NCBI GenBank assembly: GCA_038961845.1 | Contig: CP152408.1 | Location: forward strand, 1-64,000 | Direction of reading: 5' to 3' | From: Xylophilus sp. GW821-FHT01B05 | GTDB taxonomy: Bacteria > Pseudomonadota > Gammaproteobacteria > Burkholderiales > Burkholderiaceae_C | Length of the DNA stretch: 64,000 bases | In this document: in pieces, positions 54,871-63,007 of the stretch | How positions within the stretch are numbered: position 1 is the stretch's first letter | How the letters are laid out: every line of letters starts with the position of its first letter | Made by a program: the position numbers and the translations under genes | Notes under the pieces: generated by a model | Told to the model about the DNA's origin: nothing | Seen by the model: only the letters and a program-made list of their open reading frames with translations | The model's database searches: none

Positions 54871-56025
54871 CTACCGCATATTGCCGGTATGCCCCAACGA
54901 ATACCGCCCCGGCTGCGGCCAGACGGTAAGCCCGTGTGGCTCGGCGCCGACGGGGATCTTGGTGATCTGGCCGCTGCGCGTGTCGATGTCGTAGACCACG
55001 TCGTCGAAGCGGCCGGATAGCCACAGGCGCGTGCCGTCGGCGCTGACGTTGCCCATGTCCGGGCTGCCGCCGCCGGGGATCGGCCAGTTGGCGACGACCT
55101 TGCGCGTGGCGAAGTCGAACACCGAGATGCTGCCCGGCCCGCCGCGCTTGCCGTGCACCTGGTGCGAGCCACGGTTGGCCACGTAGAGCTTGCTGCCGTC
55201 GCGGCTGGGGTAGAGGCCATGCGTGCCGGGGCCGGTGGGGATGAAGCCGACTTCCTTGAAGGCGTCGCCGTCGATCTCGAAGATGCCGTCGGCCATCATG
55301 TCGGCGACGTAGAAGCGGCTGCCGTCGGGCGAGACGCGGATGTCTTGCGGCATGCCGCCGGCCGAGAGCTTGATGTAGCCCAGCACCTTGTGATCGACCA
55401 TGTCGATCTTGACCAGGTGGCCACCGAATTCGCAGGTGAAGATGGCGTAGCGGCCGTCGATGGCGAAGTCGGCGTGGTTGATGCCGGCGCAGTTGGGCGT
55501 GCTGAGCGAGAACTGCAGCGCCATGCTGTGCGGGTCGCGGAAGTCCAGGCGCTTCAAGGCCTCGGCGACGACGATGGCGTGCTTGCCGTCGGGCGTGAAG
55601 TACATGTTGTAGGGGTCGTCCACCGGCACCGGGGTGCCGGGCTTGCCGGTGAGCGGGTCGATCGGCGTCAGGCTGCCGTCCTTCTTGCCCTCGGCGTTGT
55701 TGGTGACCCAGAGCGTCTTCAAATCCCAGGACGGCACGATGTGCTGCGGCGAGCGGCCGACCTTGAACTTATCCACAACCTTGCGCGTGGCCGGGTCGAT
55801 CACGTAGACGTCGTCCGAGCGCAGGTTGGGCACGTAGATGCGCGGCAGCGCGCCGGCCACGGCCGGGCTCAGCAGCTTGGCGCCGGCGGTGCTGTAGAGG
55901 TTGCGCGCGTCGGGCACCGGCGGCGTGCCGGGCAGGACTGGGGTGACCTGTGCCATGGCGGCGCCGGAGAACAGGGCGGCGGCCAACAGCGTGGCGCGGA
56001 AGAAGGGTGGGCAGGCAGGCTGCAT
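54871..56025 (-). CDS. Exported YVTN-type beta-propeller protein (YncE-like)
   Basis: The 384-aa protein has a signal peptide (MQPACPPFFRATLLAAALFS, ending AAMAQ) and repeated propeller blades of the type PRIYVPNLRSDDVYVIDPAT, SRFYVADMMADGIFEIDGDA and SKLYVANRGSHQV. There is no CxxCH heme motif. ATG 56025 is preceded by GGAG; ATG 56037 is also possible. It is last in the minus-strand cluster and may be a periplasmic binding or accessory protein. Confidence 0.82.
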   Translation of the reverse strand: MQPACPPFFRATLLAAALFSGAAMAQVTPVLPGTPPVPDARNLYSTAGAKLLSPAVAGALPRIYVPNLRSDDVYVIDPATRKVVDKFKVGRSPQHIVPSWDLKTLWVTNNAEGKKDGSLTPIDPLTGKPGTPVPVDDPYNMYFTPDGKHAIVVAEALKRLDFRDPHSMALQFSLSTPNCAGINHADFAIDGRYAIFTCEFGGHLVKIDMVDHKVLGYIKLSAGGMPQDIRVSPDGSRFYVADMMADGIFEIDGDAFKEVGFIPTGPGTHGLYPSRDGSKLYVANRGSHQVHGKRGGPGSISVFDFATRKVVANWPIPGGGSPDMGNVSADGTRLWLSGRFDDVVYDIDTRSGQITKIPVGAEPHGLTVWPQPGRYSLGHTGNMR

Positions 56026-56079
56026 CGAAAGCTCCATCACAGAAAAAAGTATCAGTTATTCATGGCGCCAGAAACACCG

Positions 56080-56134
56080 TGGAACCGGCTTTGCCAAGGG
56101 GGTTGGCGAAGACGCGAAGCGCGAAGCCTGGGGA
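56080..56134 (-). repeat. 120-bp repeat, truncated copy E
   Basis: GGAACCGGCTTTGCC is joined directly to AAGGGGGTTGGCGAAGACGC, so the middle of the element is missing. It shares the preceding TATCAGTTAT-CATGGCGC with copy F. Confidence 0.7.
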
Positions 56135-56140
56135 TGAGCT

Positions 56141-56983
56141 TCATTTGATGTCGCGGCGCAGGGCGGCGACGGTGTCGTGCACGATCAAGTCCACGCCACG
56201 CTGGCCGAGCGCGGCAGTGGCGCGACGCGGGTCGCCGCCGTAGACGCCGTCGGCCGCGCCGGGCTTGGGCGCATTGCGCAGGCTGCGTACCGCATCAGGC
56301 GCGACCGCCAGTTGCAGCGCGGCGTCGGCCAGGCCGGCGTGGGTGCCGATCTCGTCGTCACGGAAGCCCTGCTGGCGCAGGATGGCGTTGAAGCCGTCAG
56401 AGCTGGCGCGGTAGTACTCGGGCGGCACCAGGGCCTGGGCGCTGCCGGCCCAGCGCCGGTTGAGCTGCGCGGCGGCGCGCTCCACGCTCTTGCGGTAGCC
56501 GCCGTGGTCGCCCAGAAACACCACATGGCGCATGCCATGCACGCGCAGGCTTTCGGCGGCGGACATCAGGGTTTGCACAAAGACTTCTTCCGGCACGGTG
56601 ATGGTGCCGGGAAAGCGCATGTGCGAGGTGGGCGGTGCGGTGTTGCCCTCGGGCACGTAGGCGACGACGGGCGCCAGCAGCGCATGGCCCAGCGCCTCGG
56701 CGATCTTTTGCGCGATGGCGCGCACGCGCTGGTTGTGCTTGCCCAGTGCAATGAAGGGGCCGCTTTGCTCGACGCCGCCTATGGGCACGATCAGCGTGGT
56801 GCTGCCGGCCTGGATGCGATCGCGCAGTTCGGGCCAGGTGAGGTCTTCGAGCCACACGCTGGTGGGGCCGGCGTTGCTGGCATCAGCCTGCGTGGCGGCC
56901 ATGGCCGGTAGCGCGGCCAGCCCGCCGGCGGCCCCCAGCAACTGCCCCAGGGCGGCACGCCGTCCCTTACCTACAACCGCCAT
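56141..56983 (-). CDS. Creatininase-family hydrolase with altered metal ligands, Tat-like signal
   Basis: The 280-aa protein starts with GKGRRAALGQLLGAAGGLAA, which looks like a twin-arginine signal. The fold is of the creatinine amidohydrolase family, but the first metal motif reads GGVEQSGPFIALGKHN where the family usually has EQHGPHLPL...D: one His is Ser and the Asp is replaced. LGDHGGYRKS and GTHAGLADAAL keep parts of the later motifs. It may be inactive, use a different metal set, or act on another substrate. A canonical paralogue lies at 61.5 kb. Confidence 0.8.
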   Translation of the reverse strand: MAVVGKGRRAALGQLLGAAGGLAALPAMAATQADASNAGPTSVWLEDLTWPELRDRIQAGSTTLIVPIGGVEQSGPFIALGKHNQRVRAIAQKIAEALGHALLAPVVAYVPEGNTAPPTSHMRFPGTITVPEEVFVQTLMSAAESLRVHGMRHVVFLGDHGGYRKSVERAAAQLNRRWAGSAQALVPPEYYRASSDGFNAILRQQGFRDDEIGTHAGLADAALQLAVAPDAVRSLRNAPKPGAADGVYGGDPRRATAALGQRGVDLIVHDTVAALRRDIK

Positions 56984-57096
56984 TCCCGCTCCTCGCCGCT
57001 GCACTGCGCAAACCGAAAGCAGCGATTGGACAAGAGCTTTGGCGTGGTTCCGGGGGCAACTTGTAAGCTTTGGTGCGCTGCCGAATAGGAATTTGA

Positions 57097-57153
57097 ATAA
57101 AAAATGCCTCTAGCCCAGGCGTGACCTGGGCTGATAGCTATAAAAACAGTAGC
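57097..57153 (-). terminator. Hairpin repeat after the FAD oxidase gene
   Basis: AGCCCAGGCGTGACCTGGGCT (57112-57132) and ATAGCTATAAAAACAGTAGCT. It lies just downstream of the oxidase stop on the minus strand; read that way an ATTTTTTATTC run follows, so it likely terminates this operon. Confidence 0.7.
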
Positions 57154-57154
57154 T

Positions 57155-58540
57155 TCAGGCGGCGCGGGCTTGCGGCTGCTGCTGTTCCCAGCCGCGCAGC
57201 TTGCCCGGGTTGAGCAGGCCTTGCGGGTCGAAGCGGCGCTTCATCTCCAGCACGGCGGGGTTGAGCTGGCCCTGCTTGCCGTCTTCGACGATGTAGACAT
57301 GCGGGTTGTTGACGTGCACGCCGTGCTCGCGGTGGATCTGCATGATCTGCTCCAGCCGCTCTTCGGTGCTGAAGCGCACCAGTTGCAGGCCGCTGCAGGT
57401 GAGGGCGCCGTCCTTGGTGCGCAAAAACTCCAGGTGCATCAGCACCTCGCCGCCCAGCGCCTGCTCCAGCGCCAGCACTTGCTCGCGGTAGCGCGCCGGG
57501 TCGAAGCCGGTCTGCAGGTAGGTCAGCGTGGGGTCGACCTTCATCGCATGCAGGGTGGTGTGGTTCCAGGTGTATTCCAGCAGCGTTTTTTTGCCGGCGC
57601 GTACCTCGTCGGCATCTTTGCGGTAGCTGATGCGGCCGCCGCGCGCGGCGACCATTTCCTGCGCCGTGGATTCAGACTGCGGCGCGATGGACAGCAGCAG
57701 CGCGTGGCCGCCGGCGGGCAGCCATTCGGCCAGCGAGGCCATGTAGTCGGGCACTGGCGCGCCGAGGAAGCACACCTCTTTCTTGCTGATGCCGGGCGCC
57801 GCGGCCAGCGCACTGGCGCAGTCCAGCGCGGCGGCGTAGCCGGCATCGCCGGCGTCGAACAGCGCGATGCATTCGGTCCAGGGGGTGACCGGCGCCAGCG
57901 CCACTTCCAGCTCGAGCACGATGCCGTTGGTGCCGTAGGTGTGGTGCAGCAGCATGGCCTCGGCGCCGCGCAGCTCCAGCACGCGGGGCTCGGGCTCTAC
58001 CGTCATCACGCGCAGGCCCAGCACGTTGCCGGGCGCGGCCAGCGGGCCGTAGGTGATCGAGCCGGCGCCGCCAAAGCCGCCGCCAAACAGCCCGCCCAGC
58101 GTGGCGCTGCGAAAGGTCGAGGGCAGCCAGCGCAGCTCCCAGCCGTGCGGCCGGGCCTCGTCGTCAAACGCCGCCAGCCGGATGCCGGCCTGCGCCCGGC
58201 CCACGCCATTGCGCACCCAGCCAAAGCCGTTGTAGGCCGATAAATCCAGCACCAGCCCGCCCTGCAGCGGGATGCACTGGCCGTAGTTGCCGGTGCCGCT
58301 GCCGCGCACGGTGATCGGGATGCCCTCTTTGGCGCAGGCGGCCACCACGCTGCGGATCTCGGCCTCGGTGCGCGGGCGCACGGCGATGTCGGCGCGCTTG
58401 TCGGCCAGCTGGCGCTTGAGCACCGGGCTGTACCAGGCGAAGTCTTGCGACAGGCGTGCCACGCGCGAGGCGTCGACGATCCAGTCGGCATCGGGCAGGG
58501 CGTCCTGCAGGCGTTCCACGGGGGTGGCGGTGATGGTCAT
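57155..58540 (-). CDS. FAD-binding oxidoreductase (PCMH/GlcD type)
   Basis: The 461-aa flavoprotein has the PCMH-type FAD domain (VRPRTEAEIRSVVAACAKEG, ITVRGSGTGNYGQCIPLQGG, GGLFGGGFGGAGSITYGPLA) and a C-terminal cap ending MKRRFDPQGLLNPGKL, typical of GlcD/FAD-linked oxidases. It oxidises a hydroxy acid or similar alcohol. ATG 58540 was chosen. It lies downstream of the ABC transporter genes in the minus-strand cluster and probably acts on the transported compound. Confidence 0.9.
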   Translation of the reverse strand: MTITATPVERLQDALPDADWIVDASRVARLSQDFAWYSPVLKRQLADKRADIAVRPRTEAEIRSVVAACAKEGIPITVRGSGTGNYGQCIPLQGGLVLDLSAYNGFGWVRNGVGRAQAGIRLAAFDDEARPHGWELRWLPSTFRSATLGGLFGGGFGGAGSITYGPLAAPGNVLGLRVMTVEPEPRVLELRGAEAMLLHHTYGTNGIVLELEVALAPVTPWTECIALFDAGDAGYAAALDCASALAAAPGISKKEVCFLGAPVPDYMASLAEWLPAGGHALLLSIAPQSESTAQEMVAARGGRISYRKDADEVRAGKKTLLEYTWNHTTLHAMKVDPTLTYLQTGFDPARYREQVLALEQALGGEVLMHLEFLRTKDGALTCSGLQLVRFSTEERLEQIMQIHREHGVHVNNPHVYIVEDGKQGQLNPAVLEMKRRFDPQGLLNPGKLRGWEQQQPQARAA

Positions 58541-58589
58541 GCGGTGTCTTTGGCGGAGTGGGTCATGCGGTTTGCGGCCCAAATAGAAA

Positions 58590-58648
58590 CCGTTCGCCCT
58601 GTCGAAGGGGCTCCCCGGCTTCGACAAGCTCAGCCCGAACGGATTTTT
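58590..58648. repeat. GTTCG/CGAAC hairpin repeat, copy 2
   Basis: CCGTTCG (58590-58596) and CGAACGG (58636-58642) enclose GCCCTGTCGAAGGGG and TTCGACAAGCTCAGC; ATTTTTTG follows. It sits between the permease and oxidase genes. Confidence 0.75.
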
Positions 58649-58668
58649 TGAGTGAGCGCAACTTGGTA

Positions 58669-59472
58669 TCAGTCATGCGATTGCTCGCTGGCGTGCCAGG
58701 AGCCGAGCGCGCGGCGCGTGGCCCAGGCCATGGCGGCGAACAGCGCCACGCCGGTGAGCGATATCAGCAGCAGCGCGGCAAACATGCGCGGGATGTTGAG
58801 CTGGAAGCCGGCCTGCAGGATCTGGTAGGCCAGGCCGGCGCCGCTGCCGCCGGTGCCGGCGACAAACTCGGCCACCACCGCGCCTATCAGCGACAGGCCG
58901 CTGGAGATGCGCAGCCCGCCAAAGAAGTAGGGCAGCGCGCTGGGGATGCGCAGGCGCACCAGTTGCTGCCAGCGCGTGGCGCGGTTCAGGCGAAAGTAAG
59001 CCTGCAGATCCGGGTCGATGCTGCGCAGGCCCAGCGTGGTGTTGCTGATGATGGGAAACAGCGCCACCAGCGCGGCGCAGATCACCATGGACAGCACCGG
59101 GTCCTTGACCCAGATGATGATGAGCGGCGCCACCGCCACGATGGGCGTGACCTGCAGCAGCACGGCGTAGGGAAACAGCGCGGTCTCGATGCGCCGGCTC
59201 TGCACGAACAAGAAGGAGATCAGCACGCCGACCACGGTGGCCGCGACAAAGGCCAGCAGCGTGATCTTCACCGTGACCCACAGCGCCAGGCCCAGCGGCG
59301 CCCAGTCGGTGAACAAGGTCTGCAGCATCAGCAAGGGCGAGGGCACGAGGTAGGGCGGAAGATCAAACCCGGTGACCAGCGCCTGCCACAGCACCAGCAG
59401 CACGGCGCCGACCAGCAGCGGGTAGACGATGCGTTGCACGCGTGGCTGGTGCAGCAAGGGGGTGCGGCTCAT
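58669..59472 (-). CDS. ABC transporter permease (BPD type, SsuC/TauC-like)
   Basis: The 267-aa inner-membrane permease has about six helices and the EAA loop near YFRLNRATRWQQLVRLRIPS, which contacts the ATPase. It resembles nitrate/taurine/NMT1-type permeases. ATG 59472 is two bases from the ATPase stop, so the genes are coupled. It forms a transporter with the genes at 59474-60301 and 60484-61467. Confidence 0.93.
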   Translation of the reverse strand: MSRTPLLHQPRVQRIVYPLLVGAVLLVLWQALVTGFDLPPYLVPSPLLMLQTLFTDWAPLGLALWVTVKITLLAFVAATVVGVLISFLFVQSRRIETALFPYAVLLQVTPIVAVAPLIIIWVKDPVLSMVICAALVALFPIISNTTLGLRSIDPDLQAYFRLNRATRWQQLVRLRIPSALPYFFGGLRISSGLSLIGAVVAEFVAGTGGSGAGLAYQILQAGFQLNIPRMFAALLLISLTGVALFAAMAWATRRALGSWHASEQSHD

Positions 59473-59473
59473 C

Positions 59474-60301
59474 TCAGTGCTCCTCAGCACTTGCGCGCAG
59501 GAGGCTGTCTTGCAGCGCTTTTGCGTAGCGCGCGAACTCGGGCGAGACCATGAAGTCGGCACTGCGCGGGTAGGGCGCATCGATGTGGAACTGCTCGACC
59601 ACGCGGCCCGGGCGCGCGGCCATCATCACCACGCGGCTGCTGAGGAACACCGCCTCGTGGATCGAGTGCGTAACGAAGATGACGGTGAGCTTCTTGCGCT
59701 GCCACAGCTCCAGCAGATCCGAGTCGAGCTTGTGGCGCGTGATCTCGTCCAGCGCGCCAAAGGGCTCGTCCATCAGCAGCAGGTCGGGCTCGGTGACCAG
59801 GCCGCGCGCGATCGATACGCGCATCTGCATGCCGCCCGACAGCGCACGCGGCAGCGCGTTGGCAAACTTGGCCAGGCCGACCAGGGCCAGCGCATCGGCC
59901 ACGCGCGCGTCTGCCTCTTGCCGCGGCACGCCGGCCAGGTCCAGCGGCAGGCGCACATTGCTCTGCACGCTGGCCCAGGGCATGAGCGTGGGCGACTGGA
60001 AGACGAAGGCCAGCTTCTGCGCGCAGTCATGGATTTGCGCCACCGGCTTGCGCCACAGCAGCAGGCGGCCGTCGCTGGGTTCGAGCAGGCCGGCGACCAT
60101 TTTCAGCAGCGTGCTTTTGCCGCAACCGGATGGGCCAAGCAGGGTGACGAACTCGCCCTCGGCGATCTTCAAGTCCACCGGCTGCAGGGCCTGGGTGCCG
60201 TTGGGGTAGGTCTTCTCGACGGACAGACATTCGACGGCGGGAATGCCGGTGGGCGGCAGCTTGGGCGGTGCGGCCAGCGTGGCGGCTTCTGCGGGGATCA
60301 T
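59474..60301 (-). CDS. ABC transporter ATP-binding protein (SsuB/TauB-like)
   Basis: The 275-aa ATPase has Walker A GPSGCGKST (about 55-63), a Q-loop in FVFQSPTLMPW, the signature LSGGMQMRVSIAR, Walker B LLLMDEPFGALDE and the switch VTHSIHEAV. It belongs to the group that drives taurine, sulfonate and pyrimidine-type uptake. Gene order is binding protein, ATPase, permease on the minus strand. Confidence 0.95.
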   Translation of the reverse strand: MIPAEAATLAAPPKLPPTGIPAVECLSVEKTYPNGTQALQPVDLKIAEGEFVTLLGPSGCGKSTLLKMVAGLLEPSDGRLLLWRKPVAQIHDCAQKLAFVFQSPTLMPWASVQSNVRLPLDLAGVPRQEADARVADALALVGLAKFANALPRALSGGMQMRVSIARGLVTEPDLLLMDEPFGALDEITRHKLDSDLLELWQRKKLTVIFVTHSIHEAVFLSSRVVMMAARPGRVVEQFHIDAPYPRSADFMVSPEFARYAKALQDSLLRASAEEH

Positions 60302-60389
60302 GGGTGCCTTTCGATGGGGGCACGGGAGCGGGGCTCCCGTGGTTTTAGGGCGTGGTGGGGGACTTGGGGCGAATGCTGTTCAGCTGATT

Positions 60390-60460
60390 CCGTTCGCCCT
60401 GAGCTTGTCGAAGGGCTGGTCGCCGTGGGGGCGGGGCTTCGACAGGCTCAGCCCGAACGG
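60390..60460. repeat. GTTCG/CGAAC hairpin repeat, copy 3
   Basis: CCGTTCGCCCTGAGCTTGTC and the inverted GACAGGCTCAGCCCGAACGG frame a GC-rich centre. It lies between the binding-protein and ATPase genes and could lower expression of the downstream genes. Confidence 0.8.
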
Positions 60461-60483
60461 AGGAGTGAACGGGGCCATCACTC

Positions 60484-61467
60484 TCAGGGCATGACCTTGA
60501 CGTCCTTGATGAAGGCCGTGGTGTAGGTCTTGCTGACATCGACCTTGGCCGGGTCGATCAGCTTGGCGCTGACCAGGAAGTCGTAGCTGGCCTTGCTGCG
60601 CGCTTCGGTGATGGTGCCTATGCCCTGCGTGGCGGCGTCGCCGCCGGTGATCATGCGCATCTCGTTCAGCTTGGCGACGCTGTAGGCGAGCTGCTCATCC
60701 GTCATGTTGGGGTTGTCTTTTTTGATGAGGGCGTTGGCCGGCGCCGGGTCTGCCAGGTAGCTCTTCCAGCCTTCTGCAGAGGCTTTGACGAAGGCGGCCA
60801 CGGCCTTGCTGCGGTCCTTCAGGGTCTTGTCCATGCAACTGATGGTGGTGGCGTAGGCGGGGTAGCCCTGGTCGCTGAACATCAGCACATTGGCCTTGAC
60901 GCCGGCCTTCTGGATGGCGAAGGGCTCGGAGGTGAGGTAGCCCTGCTGCGCGGTGTTCTTGTCGGCGACGAAGGGCTGGATGTTGAAGGTGTAGGGCCGC
61001 GTCTGGTTGTCGGTGAAGCCGTACTTGGCCTTGAGCCAGGGCCAGAAGCTGAGGTTGGCGGCCTGGCCTATGAGCAATGTCTTGCCCTTCAGTTGCTCCA
61101 GGCTGGTGACGTCTTCATGCGCGATCAGCACCTGCGGGTCTTTCTGGAAGAAGGCGGCCACGGTGGTGAGCGGCACGCCGCCTGCGCGCACCTGCATCAC
61201 CTGCAGATCGCTGGAGCCCATGACGCAATCAGCCTGGCCGGCGGCGACGATCTGGATGGCGTTGACCTGCGGGCCGCCCATCTTGATGCTGACGTCGAGC
61301 CCGGCCTTTTTGTAGAGGCCGGTGGCCAGTGCCTGGTAGAAGCCGCCGTGCTCGGCCTGGGCGTACCAGTTGGTCATGTAGACGAACTTTTCATCGGCCT
61401 GCGCCGCGCTGGCGGCAGCCAGTGCAAGGGCGAGAAAGCCGAGGCGGGAAGCGGTGCGGATGCGCAT
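60484..61467 (-). CDS. ABC transporter substrate-binding protein (NMT1/THI5-like)
   Basis: The 327-aa periplasmic binding protein has a signal peptide (MRIRTASRLGFLALALAAAS, ending AQADE) and the NMT1-type core (YMTNWYAQAEHGGFYQALAT, AAGQADCVMGSSDLQVMQVR). Family members bind pyrimidines, riboflavin-like or aromatic sulfonates. ATG 61467 was chosen. It is the first gene of the transporter and follows the canonical creatininase-family gene. Confidence 0.92.
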   Translation of the reverse strand: MRIRTASRLGFLALALAAASAAQADEKFVYMTNWYAQAEHGGFYQALATGLYKKAGLDVSIKMGGPQVNAIQIVAAGQADCVMGSSDLQVMQVRAGGVPLTTVAAFFQKDPQVLIAHEDVTSLEQLKGKTLLIGQAANLSFWPWLKAKYGFTDNQTRPYTFNIQPFVADKNTAQQGYLTSEPFAIQKAGVKANVLMFSDQGYPAYATTISCMDKTLKDRSKAVAAFVKASAEGWKSYLADPAPANALIKKDNPNMTDEQLAYSVAKLNEMRMITGGDAATQGIGTITEARSKASYDFLVSAKLIDPAKVDVSKTYTTAFIKDVKVMP

Positions 61468-61537
61468 GGTGGGGCCTTTGGTGGAGCGTGGGTGGAAGGG
61501 GTTGCGCGGGCAATGCAAGGACTGCGCCGACAGGTGT

Positions 61538-62389
61538 TCAGGCGGTCTGGATGAAGCCGGCGTGGTGGCCGCGCTCCCAGGTGGCTTCTTCGCGCACCAC
61601 CCAGCGCAGCGCGTGCAGCTCGGTCAGCACCTGCACCCAGCTGGCGGCCAGGGTCTCCAAGATCTCCATACCCTGCTCGCGCGTGGCGGTGGTCGGGTCG
61701 CCGATCACGCCGCTGGGGCCGAAGTCGCGCGCGGTCCAGGCGCAGGCGGGGCGGCCGTCGGGCGACAGCAGCTTGATCGGGAAGGGCGGCGGAAAGTTGG
61801 CTGCGGCGCGCTCCATGTGCACGGTGTCGGGCGCCAGGGCCAGCATCAGCGCGGTCTCTGAATGGCCGGCGTGCATGGCGAGTTTTTTCTCTTGCTCGCT
61901 GATCTGCCCGCCCGATGCATTGGGCAGGCGCGATACGCCGTGCGGTATCACCACGAAGTCGCCATGGCGCAGGCGCAGCTCGCGCGCGGCCATCTCCAGC
62001 ACCTGGGGCTGGCCGCCGTGGCCGTTGGCGAACACCAGCTTGCGAAAGCCGGCGCGGTAGACCGATTCACCAATCTCCACCATGGTCGACAGCAGCGTGG
62101 TGCCGGTGAGCGTCATGGTGCCGGGAAAGTGCAGGTGCTCTTCGGACTTGCCGTAGGTGATGGGGGCCATGGCATAGGCCGGCACGCTGGCCGGCAGCAA
62201 CGCCAGCGCGCGGCCGATCACGCCGGAGGCGATGACGCTGTCGACCGAGCAGGGCAGGTGCGGGCCGTGCTGCTCGATGGCGCCGCAGGGCAGCACGATG
62301 ACGGTGTTGGCGCGGTCTGGCAGCGCATCGACATCGGTCCAGCTGAGGTAGGGCAGGAAGCGGTGGGGCGGGGTGTAGCCGTGGAGCAT
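61538..62389 (-). CDS. Creatininase-family amidohydrolase (canonical metal site)
   Basis: The 283-aa protein has the full family motif GAIEQHGPHLP...D with Glu, His and Asp ligands, FANGHGGQPQVLE, and MHAGHSETAL with the final His and Glu. The family opens cyclic amides such as creatinine or formamide-type pyrimidine intermediates. There is no signal peptide. It stands directly upstream of the ABC transporter, with RidA and an amidohydrolase before it. Confidence 0.92.
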   Translation of the reverse strand: MLHGYTPPHRFLPYLSWTDVDALPDRANTVIVLPCGAIEQHGPHLPCSVDSVIASGVIGRALALLPASVPAYAMAPITYGKSEEHLHFPGTMTLTGTTLLSTMVEIGESVYRAGFRKLVFANGHGGQPQVLEMAARELRLRHGDFVVIPHGVSRLPNASGGQISEQEKKLAMHAGHSETALMLALAPDTVHMERAAANFPPPFPIKLLSPDGRPACAWTARDFGPSGVIGDPTTATREQGMEILETLAASWVQVLTELHALRWVVREEATWERGHHAGFIQTA

Positions 62390-62444
62390 GGGAGTCTTTC
62401 GGTATCAGTTATGCATGGCGCTGCGCCGACCACAGAGAGGCACC

Positions 62445-62560
62445 AAAGGCCGCGGAGCAGGCCATGCCAGGACATCCGCGGAACCGGCTCTGCCGGGCCG
62501 CTGGATGTGCCCCCTGCAAGGGGGTTGGCGAAGACGCGAAGCGCGCAGCCTGGGGGTGTT
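62445..62560 (-). repeat. 120-bp intergenic repeat, copy F
   Basis: A full-length copy in the reverse orientation: AAGGCCGCGGAGCAGG, CTGCAAGGGGGTTGGCGAAG and GCCTGGGGGTGT. It touches the RidA stop codon at 62561. Confidence 0.85.
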
Positions 62561-63007
62561 TCATTTGCGCGGGATGTGGGCGGTGGCTTCGACCTCGATC
62601 AGCACGTCGGCCGTGGGCATGAGGCCGCTGACCTCGACCACGGTGGAGGCCGGCGGCTCGCCCGGGAAGAACTGGCGGCGCACCCGGCTGTAGAGCGGGA
62701 AGTGGTCCAGGTTCTTGAAGTACTGCACCAGCTTGAACACATCAGACATCTGGCCGCCGGCGGACTCGACGGTCTGGCGGATCAGGTCCAGCACCATCCA
62801 GCTCTGCGCCAGGATGGGGCCCTCTTTGATGTCGCTGGAGAACTCGCCGGTGCGGCCTATGCGCTCGGCTGCCTCGGGCGGGATGTCGGCATAGCCGCGC
62901 ACGATGCGGGCGGCTTCGGGATCGACCGGGATCACGCCAGAGAGATAGACGATGTCGCCTACGCGGCGGTAGGCCGAATAACGCGCAAGAGGTTTGGCTC
63001 CGCTCAT
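62561..63007 (-). CDS. RidA-family protein (YjgF/UK114)
   Basis: The 148-aa RidA-fold protein has DIVYLSGVIPVD near the start and GQMSDVFKLVQYFKNL, ASTVVEVSGLMPTADVLIEV at the C-terminus. Canonical RidA deaminates reactive enamines/imines, and relatives in pyrimidine breakdown hydrolyse aminoacrylate-type intermediates. ATG 63007 overlaps the amidohydrolase stop (ATGA), so the two are coupled. Confidence 0.9.
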   Translation of the reverse strand: MSGAKPLARYSAYRRVGDIVYLSGVIPVDPEAARIVRGYADIPPEAAERIGRTGEFSSDIKEGPILAQSWMVLDLIRQTVESAGGQMSDVFKLVQYFKNLDHFPLYSRVRRQFFPGEPPASTVVEVSGLMPTADVLIEVEATAHIPRK

